Notes: a model not told the origin generated them from the letters alone. Counted from the first letter of the stretch, positions 26,298 through 35,010 are shown. The stretch: 64,000 nucleotides of DNA from Actinosynnema pretiosum (GCF_024171695.1 NZ_JAMTCF010000005.1:62001-126000); one strand, 5' to 3'. Numbers and translations are program-made.

Positions 26298-26601
26298 CAC
26301 TACCCCCAACCATCGAGAACGGCGGCGAGGCGACCTGCTTGCGGGACCGCGAGCGATAGCGATCATAGGAACCGCCGTCGTGCCGGGGCAATGCGCGCCC
26401 GCCCGACCGCGAACAACTCTGCGGCCTGCCGAACGCGGGGAGCGCGGGTGGTCCGGGGCGTCCGTTCGGGGCAGTTCGCGGCCGTCCGGGAGGCGGGGGT
26501 GTGATTCACGCCGGAATTCGATCCGGACGCGCGGGAGAATTCCGGAAAAAGGGGCGGTGGCGCCCGCCGCGCGCACCGGGCGGCGGGCGTCCGGCGCCGG
26601 G
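26298..26601. other. Intergenic region between the PAS-LuxR gene and a small conserved gene
   Basis: This 304-base stretch is the promoter region of the minus-strand regulator. It holds a GATAGCGATCATAGG segment near 26354 that may include a -10 element for the minus strand, and a GAATTCCGGAAAAA segment near 26532. I see no gene or RNA in it. Confidence 0.5.
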
Positions 26602-27000
26602 TCAGAACTGGTCGGCCGAGGTCAGCTCGTGCTCGAAGGCGTCGGCCCGCTCGACCAGCAGGCCCAGCGGCGTCGCGAACTCGGCCACCACGCCCTGCTC
26701 GCCGAGGACCACGGTGTGCTTGAGCAGCGCCACCCGGTCCACGACGCCCGCGCCGCCGACCGGGGCCGAGCCCGCCAGCTCCAGGAAGCGGGCCTGGTCG
26801 ATCTGCTCGGCCCAGCCCACCGGGGAGGACAGCACCAACCAGGTCGAGCCGTCCTCCTGCGGCACGCGCTGCACGGAGACCTGCTGGGTGCGGGTGTCGG
26901 AGACCTCGACGCGGAAGCGCAGCCAGGTGTCGGACTCCTCCAGCACCTCGGACCGCGTTCGGACGTAGTTGATCACATCGGTCCAGGTGGTCACGCTCAT
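26602..27000 (-). CDS. Conserved hypothetical protein, possibly of chaperone-like (YbjN/CesT) fold
   Basis: This 132-residue protein starts at ATG 27000 with GAAGGG a few bases upstream. It is soluble and has an alpha-beta pattern: helix TWTDVINYVRTRSEVLEES, then beta strands TWLRFRVEV and QQVSVQRV, then STWLVLSSPVGW, then helices. The strand ending VALLKHTVVLGEQGVVAEF, followed by an amphipathic helix, recalls YbjN/type III chaperone-like proteins widespread in actinomycetes. That resemblance is weak and no function can be given. It stands alone on the minus strand. Confidence 0.75.
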   Translation of the reverse strand: MSVTTWTDVINYVRTRSEVLEESDTWLRFRVEVSDTRTQQVSVQRVPQEDGSTWLVLSSPVGWAEQIDQARFLELAGSAPVGGAGVVDRVALLKHTVVLGEQGVVAEFATPLGLLVERADAFEHELTSADQF

Positions 27001-27259
27001 CTGCCCTTCGCCATCAGGGGACAACAGGGGGCAGCATCTCACGTCGACCAGGGGCGACGGGCGGGAACACCGCAGACCGGGCGGGTCGGGGGTGTCGGGC
27101 GGGGGCGGGCGCCCGCCGTTCGCGGACCGTAGCGATCTCCCACCTCGGGGGACAGCGGAAATCCCCGCCGGGTGAAGGTGGTTCCGGTGAATCTTCACGG
27201 GCCTTTCCCGGAGCTACGCTCGACCGGCTTTTGCCGGAAACCGAGGGAAAGGGTCCACC

Positions 27260-27685
27260 ATGAGGAAGTTCGCCGCCGCGCTGCTGTCCGCGGTCTGCCT
27301 GCTCGCTGGTTTCACCGGAACCGCGTCCGCGTCGGCCAGGTCGTACTTCTACACCGTTCCGTCGCTGCCCTGGGCGAAGATCGTCGACCGGTGCATCGGC
27401 GGCGCCGAGTGCGGTGGGACCGGGAACCGGTTGCACTTCACGCTGGAGCAGCCCGCCTACCTGACGCTGCTCGAAGTGCGGGCGAACGACGACGTCGCCG
27501 ACCGCCACAACGCCGTGCTGCGCGTGTACGTGGACGGCGGGCTCGCCGGGCAGCAGGACGTGAAGCAGGCGGGCAGCACGCTGAGCTACCCGCTGTACCG
27601 GTTCGGCGAGCAGGTCGTGCTGGAGTCGGTGTCCACCAACGGCGGGACCGAGGAGACGCAGGTCGTCCGGGTCCGGCTGAGCTGA
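27260..27685 (+). CDS. Small secreted protein of unknown function
   Basis: This 141-residue protein has a clear Sec signal peptide (MRKFAAALLSAVCLLAGF, cleavage near TASASA). It leaves a mature beta-rich domain of about 115 residues beginning SYFYTVPSLPWAKIVDRC. A single disulfide could form between the two Cys residues in DRCIGGAEC. The start has GGAAAGGG upstream. The strand pattern (LHFTLEQPAYLTLLEVRAND, LRVYVDGGLAG) suggests a small jelly-roll or carbohydrate-binding-like fold, but no family is recognised. It stands alone between divergently placed neighbours. Confidence 0.78.
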   Translation: MRKFAAALLSAVCLLAGFTGTASASARSYFYTVPSLPWAKIVDRCIGGAECGGTGNRLHFTLEQPAYLTLLEVRANDDVADRHNAVLRVYVDGGLAGQQDVKQAGSTLSYPLYRFGEQVVLESVSTNGGTEETQVVRVRLS

Positions 27686-27851
27686 GCGGCTTCGGGGTCC
27701 AGCAGCCATCCCCGGCCCACGCGGGAACCCCGTGACCAGCACCGATCCGCTCTCCCCGCCCCACCGGCCGCTCCCGCCGCACTTGTGCTCCCCGTAGTCC
27801 GCTGCTTGCCTGGGCTCTCCTTGATCGCCCGAGCGAGCGGAGGCCGGTGGC

Positions 27852-28700
27852 GTGGTGCTGGAGGAGACCGGGGACCGGTGGCCCGCGCTGCGCGCCGCGC
27901 TGTCCGACACCACCGACCGCTTCGCGCGCCTGATCGCCGCCGCGCCCGCGCCCACCAGGGCCGCGATCGGCGGCTGGAGCGCGGACGAGGCCGCCGCGCA
28001 CACCGCGATCGTGTCCGGGATGAACGCCGAGCTGATGGCCGGGCGCGATCCGTTCGACGACCCGGACCTGGCGCGCGCCAGCCGGGAGATGACCTTCGCC
28101 GACCTGGCCGCGCTGAACGCCCGCGCGCTCCGCAGGTACCCGACCCGCGACCCCGGCGCGCTGGGCGCGTACCTGCGCGAGCAGGTCGACCGCCTGCTGG
28201 AGCGCAGCGCCGACCTCGACCCCGACGAGCCGAGGCCGTGGCTGGGCGGGGCCGAGCTGCCGGTGTCGACGCTCCTGGCCCACCAGCTGAACGAGCTGCT
28301 GCTGCACGGGGTCGACGTCGCGCGCGCCACCGGGGCGCGGTGGGCCGTGCCGGAGCCGGAGGCGGCGCTGGCGTTCGACCTGTTCCTGATGCGCCTGCTC
28401 GGCGCGGGGGCGGACACCCGGCACCTGCTGTCCCGGTCGGGCGGCGGGCGCGAGCTGCGCGTGGAGCTGCGGTCGGAGCGGACGACGCCGGTGATGGTGG
28501 TCAGCGGGGAGCGGAAGCTGCTGGTCGTGCGCCCGGACGGGAGCGCGGACGCGGTGGTCCGGTTCCGGCCGTCGGCGTTCATGCTGGCGCTGTTCCGGCG
28601 GACCGGGCTGGCGGGCGCGCTGGCGTCCGGGGCGATCACCGCGTCGGGGCCCAGGCCCTGGGTGGCGCTGGCGTACTTCCGGCGGACCCGGACGCCCTGA
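27852..28700 (+). CDS. Maleylpyruvate isomerase-like / DinB-fold protein
   Basis: This 282-residue protein has an N-terminal four-helix DinB-like domain of the mycothiol-dependent maleylpyruvate isomerase family: IGGWSADEAAAHTAIVSGMN supplies the first metal-site His, and LLAHQLNELLLHGVDVARATG supplies the other two. The C-terminal part is an SCP2-like sheet domain (LRVELRSERTTPVMVVSG, VVRFRPSAFMLALF). In this family mycothiol is the usual cofactor for thiol transfer. The substrate is unknown. The GTG at 27852 has GGAGG nine bases upstream. Confidence 0.8.
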   Translation: MVLEETGDRWPALRAALSDTTDRFARLIAAAPAPTRAAIGGWSADEAAAHTAIVSGMNAELMAGRDPFDDPDLARASREMTFADLAALNARALRRYPTRDPGALGAYLREQVDRLLERSADLDPDEPRPWLGGAELPVSTLLAHQLNELLLHGVDVARATGARWAVPEPEAALAFDLFLMRLLGAGADTRHLLSRSGGGRELRVELRSERTTPVMVVSGERKLLVVRPDGSADAVVRFRPSAFMLALFRRTGLAGALASGAITASGPRPWVALAYFRRTRTP

Positions 28701-28745
28701 GGCGGGGGAGTGCCGTCGTCCCGGTGCGCGCGGGATGATCGGGGT

Positions 28746-29132
28746 GTGGAGGGCGAGTACCGGTTGAGGCGGCAGAAGGGCGGGATCGGCTACTTCGGGC
28801 AGGTCAGGGTGCGGGTGGTGGCCGGGGACCCGGTGCGGGTGGTGTGGGCGGTCGACCCCGGTGACCGGTCCTCGCTCCAGCCCGGCTCCGACCGGGAGTT
28901 CACCGACGCGGCCGTGGTCGGGGCGCGGGACGGGCTCGACCTGGTGGCGCGGTGCGGGGTGGAGCTGTCGGGGCACGTGGTGGAGGTCGTGCACGCCCAG
29001 TTGGACCTGACCGACGTCGAGGTGTCCGCCGTGCGCGCCGCCTCGGCCATGGCGGTCGCGGAGGCGTTCGGGGTGGGGGACCGGGTGGAGCTCGGGTTCG
29101 ACGGCGGGTGGGCGGTCCGGTTGGCGGACTGA
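28746..29132 (+). CDS. Stand-alone protein resembling elongation factor G domain IV
   Basis: From the GTG at 28746 the protein has 128 residues. RRQKGGIGYFGQVRVRVV followed by GARDGLDLVARCGVELSGHV and VEVSAVRAASAMAVAEAF matches, in order, the domain IV blocks of EF-G: the R-x-Q-x-G-G-x-G-x-F-x-x-V strand, the G-I-x-x-A-x-x-x-G-x-L-x-G-x-P-V helix, and the V-D-S-x-x-x-A-F-x-x-A-A-x-x-A-F helix. No GTPase domain is present. In EF-G and TetM-like ribosomal protection proteins domain IV reaches into the decoding site. A free-standing copy could bind the ribosome, but that is speculation. A GTG at 28710 is an alternative start. Confidence 0.6.
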   Translation: MEGEYRLRRQKGGIGYFGQVRVRVVAGDPVRVVWAVDPGDRSSLQPGSDREFTDAAVVGARDGLDLVARCGVELSGHVVEVVHAQLDLTDVEVSAVRAASAMAVAEAFGVGDRVELGFDGGWAVRLAD

Positions 29133-29140
29133 GCCGGGGG

Positions 29141-29560
29141 TCAGTCGCGGGTCAGGGTCAGGGTGGCGTCCCCGCCGGCCAGCAGCAGGGTGTCGCCGTC
29201 CAGCCGCCAGGTCGGGCCCGCGCTGAACAGCGCCACCAGGAACCGGTCCTGGTCGGTGCGCGCCTCGTCGCACGCCATCTCCGTCACGGCCGCCTCGCCC
29301 AGCGCCAGCGCGCCACCGCCCGCGTCCACCCGGCCGGACAGGGTGTTGCAGCCGCCTCGCACGGTCAGGTGACCGTCGTCGGTGAAGCGGGCCTTGACCT
29401 CGGTCCCCGGCGCGAACGGTCTCGGGGCGCCCAGCTCGGTCGCGCCGGACGCGGTGAACTCCCCGACCAGCGGCGGGGGTTCGCTCGCGGGGGCCTGGCC
29501 GCACGCCGTGAGCAGGGCCGTCACCAGCAGCAATCGCATCATGGCAGCAGGACGTGCCAT
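29141..29560 (-). CDS. META/HslJ-domain lipoprotein
   Basis: This 139-residue protein begins with a lipoprotein signal (MMRLLLVTALLTACGQ) whose lipobox Leu-Thr-Ala-Cys predicts lipidation at Cys about 20. The mature part is a META/HslJ-like domain with the characteristic GGCNTLSGRVD and VTEMACDEARTDQDRFLVAL segments, whose two Cys may pair. HslJ-type proteins are linked to envelope stress or novobiocin tolerance in E. coli; the actinobacterial role is not established. The ATG has GGGAGG five bases upstream. It lies downstream of the secreted protease gene on the same strand, separated by a terminator-like hairpin. Confidence 0.85.
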   Translation of the reverse strand: MARPAAMMRLLLVTALLTACGQAPASEPPPLVGEFTASGATELGAPRPFAPGTEVKARFTDDGHLTVRGGCNTLSGRVDAGGGALALGEAAVTEMACDEARTDQDRFLVALFSAGPTWRLDGDTLLLAGGDATLTLTRD

Positions 29561-29578
29561 CGGACCTCCCCGGTTGCA

Positions 29579-29611
29579 CGGGGGCCGGACCCCTCGGGAG
29601 CCCGGCCCCCG
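29579..29611 (-). terminator. GC-rich hairpin after the secreted protease gene
   Basis: A 10-bp perfect stem (CGGGGGCCGG and CCGGCCCCCG) encloses a 13-base loop. It lies just past the stop of the minus-strand protease. No U-run follows, as is usual for actinomycete terminators. Confidence 0.6.
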
Positions 29612-29617
29612 CCCGTC

Positions 29618-30541
29618 TCACGGTCGCGAGATCCAGTAGTTCACGAACGACATCACGTCCGGGCGCAGCCGGGTGCCGCTGTTGGCCGGGTTGCCGCCCG
29701 CGACGCCGTTGGTGTGGATGGCGGTCACGCACCAGCCGCCGCACAGGCCCGCCGTGGTCGAGTTGTAGCGGTAGACCGGCGAACCGCTCTGGCCCCGCGC
29801 GGTGTCGACCCAGTACCACAGCTTGTTCGCGCTCTGCGAGTACGAGGTGTCGCCGTCCCACCACATCGTCCCGTACGGCTTGTCGCCGGGGTAGCCCTCG
29901 ACGTAGAACTGCTGGCCGACCAGGTTCTCGCCGGTGTTGTACCACCAGCCGAACCAGCCGGTGCGGTCGCCGATGTCGCAGGTCAGCTTCACTAGGCCGT
30001 AGTCGTGGTCGCTCGGGTAGCCGTTGATCCACGCGCTGGTGGTCCACACGTCGGCGATGCCGCCGCCGCACCTGCCGAACGGCGCGGAACCGCCGGTGCG
30101 ACCGGGGGTGACGGTGTACGAGGTGACCCAGCTCCCGCCGAAGTGGACGCAGTGGCCCGCCGTGACCAGGACGTCCCGGCTGAGCATGAACCCGGTGCAG
30201 CCGCCCTGGTCGGTCTCCAGGTGCGCGACGGCGCCCCAGGGGAAGGCGGCGGGGGCGGCTTCCTGGACGCGGCCGTCCGGGCCGATGACGGAGTCGGCGC
30301 CCGCGTCCGGCGCGGTCTTGAGGGCGGGTTTCGCGCTGCCGCTGCCCGAGCTGCCCGCCGAGGCGGCGGACTTGAGCGCGGAGGCGGTGGCGGCGGGCAG
30401 GGTGATGGTCCGGCCCTCGCCGTTCACCATGGTCAGGCCCTCGGGGGCGGCGGTCGCGGTCGTGGTGACGAGCGCGGACGTCGCCAGCAGCGTCAGCGCG
30501 AGTGCGGTGACCGCCCTGCGGAGCGGTGTTCGGACGGACAT
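29618..30541 (-). CDS. Secreted trypsin-like/V8-type serine endopeptidase
   Basis: This 307-residue precursor starts at ATG 30541. A signal peptide ends near residue 31 (TTATAA), and a propeptide runs to about 100. The S1 catalytic domain shows the His in LVTAGHCVHF near 125, the Asp in SDHDYGLVKL near 180 and the Ser in RGQSGSPVYRY near 249. The Ser motif GQSGSP, without a second Gly after Ser, and the N-terminal layout resemble staphylococcal V8 or Streptomyces glutamyl endopeptidases. Several paired Cys are consistent with an extracellular enzyme. The frame stays open far upstream of the signal peptide, but that part has shadow-type composition and is excluded. Confidence 0.9.
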   Translation of the reverse strand: MSVRTPLRRAVTALALTLLATSALVTTTATAAPEGLTMVNGEGRTITLPAATASALKSAASAGSSGSGSAKPALKTAPDAGADSVIGPDGRVQEAAPAAFPWGAVAHLETDQGGCTGFMLSRDVLVTAGHCVHFGGSWVTSYTVTPGRTGGSAPFGRCGGGIADVWTTSAWINGYPSDHDYGLVKLTCDIGDRTGWFGWWYNTGENLVGQQFYVEGYPGDKPYGTMWWDGDTSYSQSANKLWYWVDTARGQSGSPVYRYNSTTAGLCGGWCVTAIHTNGVAGGNPANSGTRLRPDVMSFVNYWISRP

Positions 30542-30814
30542 GGGGCCTCCCCGTGGTCGTGCGGCTCGCCGCCGCTTGCAGGGGTAGGGGGCGGCCGGAC
30601 GGCCCGCGATACCGGTTGGGCCGAGGTGGGCCGGATGCCGTCCGGAAGGGCGGGGTTCGCTGCCCGAAAGGGCGGCGCGGGGCCGCTGAACGGCGGTTCG
30701 GGGGGCGCGGTAACGCGGCCTCGCGCACGGGCGACCACACGGGTGATGGGGAGACCGGGGTCCGCGCGGAACTGGATCAGCGGCCAGCGGGGCACGTCGG
30801 TGCAGGCTGGACGT

Positions 30815-31390
30815 GTGGACGGCGACGTGCACGTCCACCCCCCTGGACGGGACTGGCGGTTCGTGGTGCTGGCCGCGCTGCTGATCGGCGCGGGCGCGGT
30901 GGGCTTGCCCGCGCTGATCGGGGGATCGGCTGAGCGGACCGGTGAACCGGGCGCCGGCGGGTCCTCCGGTGTCGGGGCGGGGCCCCTGCGCGAGGGCGCG
31001 CCGTGCGACCACGACCACGCGGTCTCGATCGACGCGCCGCAGTCGGCGGACGACCACTACGAGTACACCGTCACGGTCCACTGCGACCCGCCGCCGGGGC
31101 AGAGCTACCAGTTCGTGTTCGAGGTGCTCGGCGACCACCGCGCGGCGAGCCCGACCCGGTACGTGTGGCGGCGCACCTGGGTCCCGGCGAAGGCGGGGAC
31201 GGGCGCGGAGCGGTTCGAGGGCAACACGGTCGGCTACCCGAAGGGCACCGCGCACCTGCTGTACGCGATCAGGTGCGACGCGGCGGGGGTGCGGGAGCTG
31301 GAGCACCTCGCGGCGGGCGGCGCCGGGCTGGAGCGGCTGCCGGACTGCCCGAAGGCGTCGACCGAGGTGTGGGTGACCGAGAGCCGGTGA
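30815..31390 (+). CDS. Hypothetical single-pass membrane protein
   Basis: The protein has 191 residues from GTG 30815; a GTG at 30800 is an alternative. A single transmembrane helix (WRFVVLAALLIGAGAVGLPAL, about 14-34) is followed by a Gly/Ser-rich linker and an extracytoplasmic domain of about 125 residues. That domain has four Cys (GAPCDHDHAV, TVHCDPPPG, AIRCDAAG, LPDCPKAST) that could form two disulfides. No family is recognised. It is divergent from the secreted protease and has no obvious operon partner. Confidence 0.6.
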   Translation: MDGDVHVHPPGRDWRFVVLAALLIGAGAVGLPALIGGSAERTGEPGAGGSSGVGAGPLREGAPCDHDHAVSIDAPQSADDHYEYTVTVHCDPPPGQSYQFVFEVLGDHRAASPTRYVWRRTWVPAKAGTGAERFEGNTVGYPKGTAHLLYAIRCDAAGVRELEHLAAGGAGLERLPDCPKASTEVWVTESR

Positions 31391-31423
31391 GCAGGCGCCG
31401 CCTCCGCCCGGCGCGACGCGGGC

Positions 31424-31429
31424 TAGGCT
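31424..31429 (+). promoter_or_regulatory. Candidate -10 element TAGGCT
   Basis: TAGGCT fits the actinobacterial -10 consensus TANNNT. It lies 28 bases upstream of the hydrolase GTG, in the 66-bp gap after the membrane protein gene. No clear -35 hexamer is visible. Confidence 0.35.
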
Positions 31430-31456
31430 GACCGCACCGCCCTCGCCGGGCGTGGT

Positions 31457-32377
31457 GTGCCGGGAAGCCTGGTCGGCGTCGTGATCCGCCGACGCCTGGA
31501 GCCGACCGTGCCGCCCACCACCGCCCCGATCCGCGTCGACCTGCCCACCCGGTTGGCGCACCTGCCGAGCGGGGTCGTCGAGCACCGCTTCGAGCGGCGC
31601 GGCGACGAGGCGGTGCTCGTGCTCCACGGCGGGCACCTGCGCGCCGGGTTCGCGCTGGGGGAGGACGTGTTCGCCGACGGGCGCCACTCGGTCCTGGTCC
31701 CCTCCCGACCCGGCTACGGGCGCACCCCGCTGTCCACCGGCGCCACGCCCGACGGGTTCGCCGACAGCGCCCGCGAGCTGTGCGAGCACCTGGGGATCAC
31801 CCGCCTGGCCGCCGTCGTGGGCGTCTCCGCCGGGGGACCCACCGCGCTCGCCCTCGCCGCCCGCCACCCCGACCTGGTGGCGCGGGTGGTGCTGTGGAGC
31901 GCGGTCGGCGCGCTGCCCTGGCCGGACCGGCGCACCCGCCTCGCCGCCCGCGCGGCCTTCTCGCCCGCCACCGAGCGCCTGGTCTGGACCGCCCTGCGCG
32001 GGCTCCTGCGGGTGTCGCCCGACGCGGGGCTGAGGTCGCTGCTGGGCGACCTGTCCACGCTGCCCGCCGGTCGGGTCCTGGCCGCGCTGAGCGCCGAGCA
32101 GCGGGCGGCGCTGGTGGCGCTGTTCGGGCGGATGCGGTCGGGCGCCGGGTTCCGCAACGACCTGGTCTCGTTCCCCGACCGCGTCCCGCCGGTGGGGCAG
32201 CCCGCGCTCGTCGTCGCCAGCCGCCGCGACGGCTCCGTCCCGTTCGCCCACGCCGAGGCGCTCGTCGCCGCCCTGCCGCGCGCCGAGCTCCTGGAGAGCC
32301 GGGCGGACAGCCACTTCGTGTGGCTGGGACCGGACTGGGGCGAGGTGGGCGCGGCCGTCCGGGAGTTCGCGCGCTGA
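31457..32377 (+). CDS. Alpha/beta-hydrolase fold protein
   Basis: This 306-residue protein shows the oxyanion motif VLVLHGGHLRAG, the nucleophile elbow VVGVSAGGPTALALAARHPD near 120, the acid-region strand PALVVASRRDGSVPFAHAEAL and a C-terminal His in RADSHFVWLG. The catalytic triad is therefore complete. A lid region of about 70 residues lies between the elbow and the acid. The substrate cannot be predicted; relatives include esterases, haloperoxidase-like enzymes and lactonases. The start is uncertain: GTG codons at 31481 and 31508 are also in frame, and family similarity begins near residue 25. Confidence 0.82.
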   Translation: MPGSLVGVVIRRRLEPTVPPTTAPIRVDLPTRLAHLPSGVVEHRFERRGDEAVLVLHGGHLRAGFALGEDVFADGRHSVLVPSRPGYGRTPLSTGATPDGFADSARELCEHLGITRLAAVVGVSAGGPTALALAARHPDLVARVVLWSAVGALPWPDRRTRLAARAAFSPATERLVWTALRGLLRVSPDAGLRSLLGDLSTLPAGRVLAALSAEQRAALVALFGRMRSGAGFRNDLVSFPDRVPPVGQPALVVASRRDGSVPFAHAEALVAALPRAELLESRADSHFVWLGPDWGEVGAAVREFAR

Positions 32378-32405
32378 GCGCCGTGCCCGGTCAGCACGCG
32401 CCCGG

Positions 32406-33176
32406 TCAGCGCGCGCCCGACAGCAGCTCGGCCACGGCGTGGGTCAGCCTGCGGTGGTCGGCCGGGCTCAGGGTCGACCACTGCTGACCCGCGCCGTCCG
32501 GGCGGCGGGTGAACTGCCAGCGGCCCTCCGGGGTGTCGTAGAACGTCACCGCGTACGGGCCCCGCTGCCGCCTGCCCGCGCGCGCGGACCGCGTCGCCAC
32601 GCCGAACTGGCCCGTGCGCACCACGTCGCCCAGCACCTCGGCGACCTTCCCGGCGTCCTGGCGGGGCAACCCGGCCTCGCGCAGCGCCGACTCCAGTCCC
32701 GCCGCCGACCGGCCCGCCCGCGCCGCCGCCCGCTCCAGGTCCACCGCGCGCAGGCTGATCGAGCGGGACCTCGGCGTCGGGTGCGGCGGCAGCAGGCCCA
32801 CCACCGACTCGGCCAGCGCGTCCTCGCCGACCCCCTCCAGCAGCAGCCGCTCGGCGGTCAGGACGGCCAGCACCGCACGCCCCCGACCGGCCGCCGCGAC
32901 CGCCCGGACGCGCGGACCCGAGTCCAGGCGCAACCGGGCGTCGACCTCGCGGTCCGGGCGGGACAGCAGGGTCAGCCACCCCGTCAGGCGCGGGTCCAGC
33001 GCGCCGCGCCCGGCCAGTCCGCGCGCCTCCAGGGCGTCCCACGCGTCGGCGAGGAGGGCGGCGCGCTCCTCACGGGTGGCGCCGTGCGAGGGGATCGCCA
33101 GGATCGTGGGCGGCTCGCCCAGCGCCAGCCGCTCCCAGCACAGGTCGAACTCCGGCCTGGAGAGCGCGATCCTCAC
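32406..33176 (-). CDS. ESX secretion-associated protein EspG-like
   Basis: This 256-residue protein begins at GTG 33176, which overlaps the stop of the PPE-like gene (GTGA). The pattern LSRPEFDLCWERLALGEPPT at the N-terminus and TRSARAGRRQRGPYAVTFYD followed by GRWQFTRRPD near the C-terminus is that of EspG proteins in Pseudonocardiales. EspG proteins are cytosolic chaperones that bind the tip of PPE proteins and keep PE-PPE dimers soluble before type VII secretion. Position directly after a PPE-like gene supports this role. No ESX ATPase or membrane component is present in the window. Confidence 0.85.
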   Translation of the reverse strand: MRIALSRPEFDLCWERLALGEPPTILAIPSHGATREERAALLADAWDALEARGLAGRGALDPRLTGWLTLLSRPDREVDARLRLDSGPRVRAVAAAGRGRAVLAVLTAERLLLEGVGEDALAESVVGLLPPHPTPRSRSISLRAVDLERAAARAGRSAAGLESALREAGLPRQDAGKVAEVLGDVVRTGQFGVATRSARAGRRQRGPYAVTFYDTPEGRWQFTRRPDGAGQQWSTLSPADHRRLTHAVAELLSGAR

Positions 33177-34432
33177 GGCCCGACGTCCCCGATCACCGGC
33201 GGGGCGACCTTCGGCAGCCCGTCCTGGCCCCACACGTCGTCCAGCTCCTCCAGGTAGTCGGCCGACCTGTGCTCCAGGTCGTCCTCGTCCCGCCCCCGCT
33301 GGGGCGACCCGAGCGGGCCCGTCGCGCCGGGAGCGCCGGTGGCGCCGCGCGTCGCCGAGGGGGACGCGCCGGTGGGGCGGGTGGCCGGGGCGCCGTGCTC
33401 GACGCCGGTGCTCGGGCCCGCGGAACCGGGGGTTCCCCTTCCCGCGCCGGGGGAGGAGGGCGGACCGCCGCCGAACCCGCCCGGCCCTGGCGTGCCACCG
33501 CCAACCCGGCCCATGCCGCCGCCCGCCCCGCCACCACGTCCGGCGGCGACCGCGCCCGCCCAACCACCGGGGAGGCCGCTGGGCGGGGCCGGTGCGGCTG
33601 CCGGGTTCTGCTGCGGGTGGGACGCGGGCGCGGGGAGCGAACCCGAGGTGTGCGTCGACCCGCTGGGGCTCGTCACCCCCGGAAGCGGCGCGGAGGACGT
33701 GCCGCCACCGGTGCGCGGCTCGGAGGACGTGCCCGGCTCTCCCCGCCCGGCGCCGTCGTCACGCGCCTCGATCCCGGTCCGCCCGCCCGCCTCCTCCCGC
33801 TCCGGCCCGCCGTCCCGCTCACCCGCGTGGTCGACCAGCCGCTCGCGCACGTCGTCCGGCCGCGCGGACGTCCCCTCGGCGACCTGCGTGGCCACGCTGG
33901 GCGGCGGGGTGAACGTGCCCAGCGCGTCCACCGCCGACACCGCCGCCGACTGGTACTCGACCATCACCCGCACGGCCTCGCGCTTGGCCTCCAGGGCCTG
34001 CGCCTCCTGGACGTCCTGGTCGGTCTGGCCGCCGACCAGGTGCGTGAACCCGGCGGGAACGCCCCAGAAGTCGTCGTTCGCCGTCGAGGTCACCTCCACC
34101 GGGCGCGGCATCCGGACGGCGGTCCCGCTGTACGAGCTGTGCTGCGCCTGGAACGAGTGGTGCGTCGCGACCCCGGCCGCCCGCGCGTCCTCCGCCCACT
34201 GCACCAGCGGCGCCGAGGCGCTGGTGAACCGCTCGCCCGCCGCGCCGACCCACACCGCGCCCGCCTTCTCGATCGCGGTCTGCAGGTCGCTCTTCGCGTT
34301 GCCCATGACGGCCCGGAAGGAGTTCCACGCGTCGTCGACGACCTGCGCGGCCGACGTCCCCACCCGGTCGTGGATCTTGTCGTAGAGCTGCTGGTGCGAC
34401 TGGGCGTCGAAGTTGGCGCTGCCTAACCCCAT
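33173..34432 (-). CDS. PPE-like type VII secretion substrate with Pro/Gly-rich tail
   Basis: This 419-residue protein starts at ATG 34432 with GGGGGAAG six bases upstream. The first 180 residues are helical with the WXG/PPE-type turn VWVGAAGERFTSAS and a helical pair before it (YDKIHDRVGTSAAQVVDDAW). The rest, about 220 residues, is low-complexity Pro/Gly/Ser/Thr. It ends in an acidic helix (RDEDDLEHRSADYLEELDDV) and the motif VWGQDGLPKVAPPVIG. This layout is common in Pseudonocardiales PPE-like proteins. It is the likely client of the adjoining EspG. Confidence 0.82.
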   Translation of the reverse strand: MGLGSANFDAQSHQQLYDKIHDRVGTSAAQVVDDAWNSFRAVMGNAKSDLQTAIEKAGAVWVGAAGERFTSASAPLVQWAEDARAAGVATHHSFQAQHSSYSGTAVRMPRPVEVTSTANDDFWGVPAGFTHLVGGQTDQDVQEAQALEAKREAVRVMVEYQSAAVSAVDALGTFTPPPSVATQVAEGTSARPDDVRERLVDHAGERDGGPEREEAGGRTGIEARDDGAGRGEPGTSSEPRTGGGTSSAPLPGVTSPSGSTHTSGSLPAPASHPQQNPAAAPAPPSGLPGGWAGAVAAGRGGGAGGGMGRVGGGTPGPGGFGGGPPSSPGAGRGTPGSAGPSTGVEHGAPATRPTGASPSATRGATGAPGATGPLGSPQRGRDEDDLEHRSADYLEELDDVWGQDGLPKVAPPVIGDVGP

Positions 34433-34446
34433 GTGCTCTTCCCCCC

Positions 34447-35010
34447 TCAGTTCAGCAGGTTCTTCACCAGGACCACCGCGAGCGCCCGAGCCCCCTCGCA
34501 CGGCGCCGGGAAGCGGTCCTCGAACCCCGGCAGGACGCTGAGCGTGGCCGACAGGTACTGGCCGTCGGCGGTGTCCACCACCAGGTCGCAGTTCAGCGGC
34601 GTCTCGGGCAGGGTCACCGTGATGGCGGGGAACCCCTCGACCGGGGCGACCTCGGTCGGGCGGCCCAGCCGCTTGCCCTCCGACCAGGCCTCGATGCCCT
34701 CCGCCGTCACCGGGATCACCTGGATGGCCGCGCCGTTGACGATCAAGGTGCAGGTGGGGGCGCCCGTGAGGTCGTCGGTCCCCGCCCTGCCGGGGCGGTC
34801 GAAGCCGAGCCCCGCGAACTGCTCCACGCTGGCCATCGCGCACGGGTCGCGACCGTCGAGGGCGATGTCCCGAGGGCGGGCCGGGGTCGACCGGGTGGTC
34901 GTGGCCGTGGCAGAGCTGGTCGTGGCGGGGCGGGCCCTGCCGGTCTCGGCGGCGCACCCGACCAGCACCGGTCCGGCGAGCGCGAGCACCACCAGCGCGC
35001 GGACCCTCAC
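34447..35010 (-). CDS. DUF3558 lipoprotein
   Basis: This 187-residue protein has a lipoprotein signal ending in VLVGCAAE (lipidated Cys about 19), a Thr/Ser/Ala-rich spacer and a DUF3558-type domain. That domain has Cys pairs in DGRDPCAMA with GAPTCTLIV and in PLNCDLVV with APCEGARAL. DUF3558 lipoproteins are often encoded in actinobacterial ESX-linked cassettes; their function is unknown. The GTG start overlaps the stop of the WXG/PE-like gene (GTGA), and the stop lies 14 bases before the PPE-like start, so all four genes form one operon. Confidence 0.85.
   Translation of the reverse strand: MRVRALVVLALAGPVLVGCAAETGRARPATTSSATATTTRSTPARPRDIALDGRDPCAMASVEQFAGLGFDRPGRAGTDDLTGAPTCTLIVNGAAIQVIPVTAEGIEAWSEGKRLGRPTEVAPVEGFPAITVTLPETPLNCDLVVDTADGQYLSATLSVLPGFEDRFPAPCEGARALAVVLVKNLLN

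Noticed and set aside
30542-32314. Upstream in-frame extension of the secreted V8-like protease
   Set aside because: The extension overlaps two plus-strand genes, has shadow composition, and would bury the signal peptide that begins at ATG 30541.
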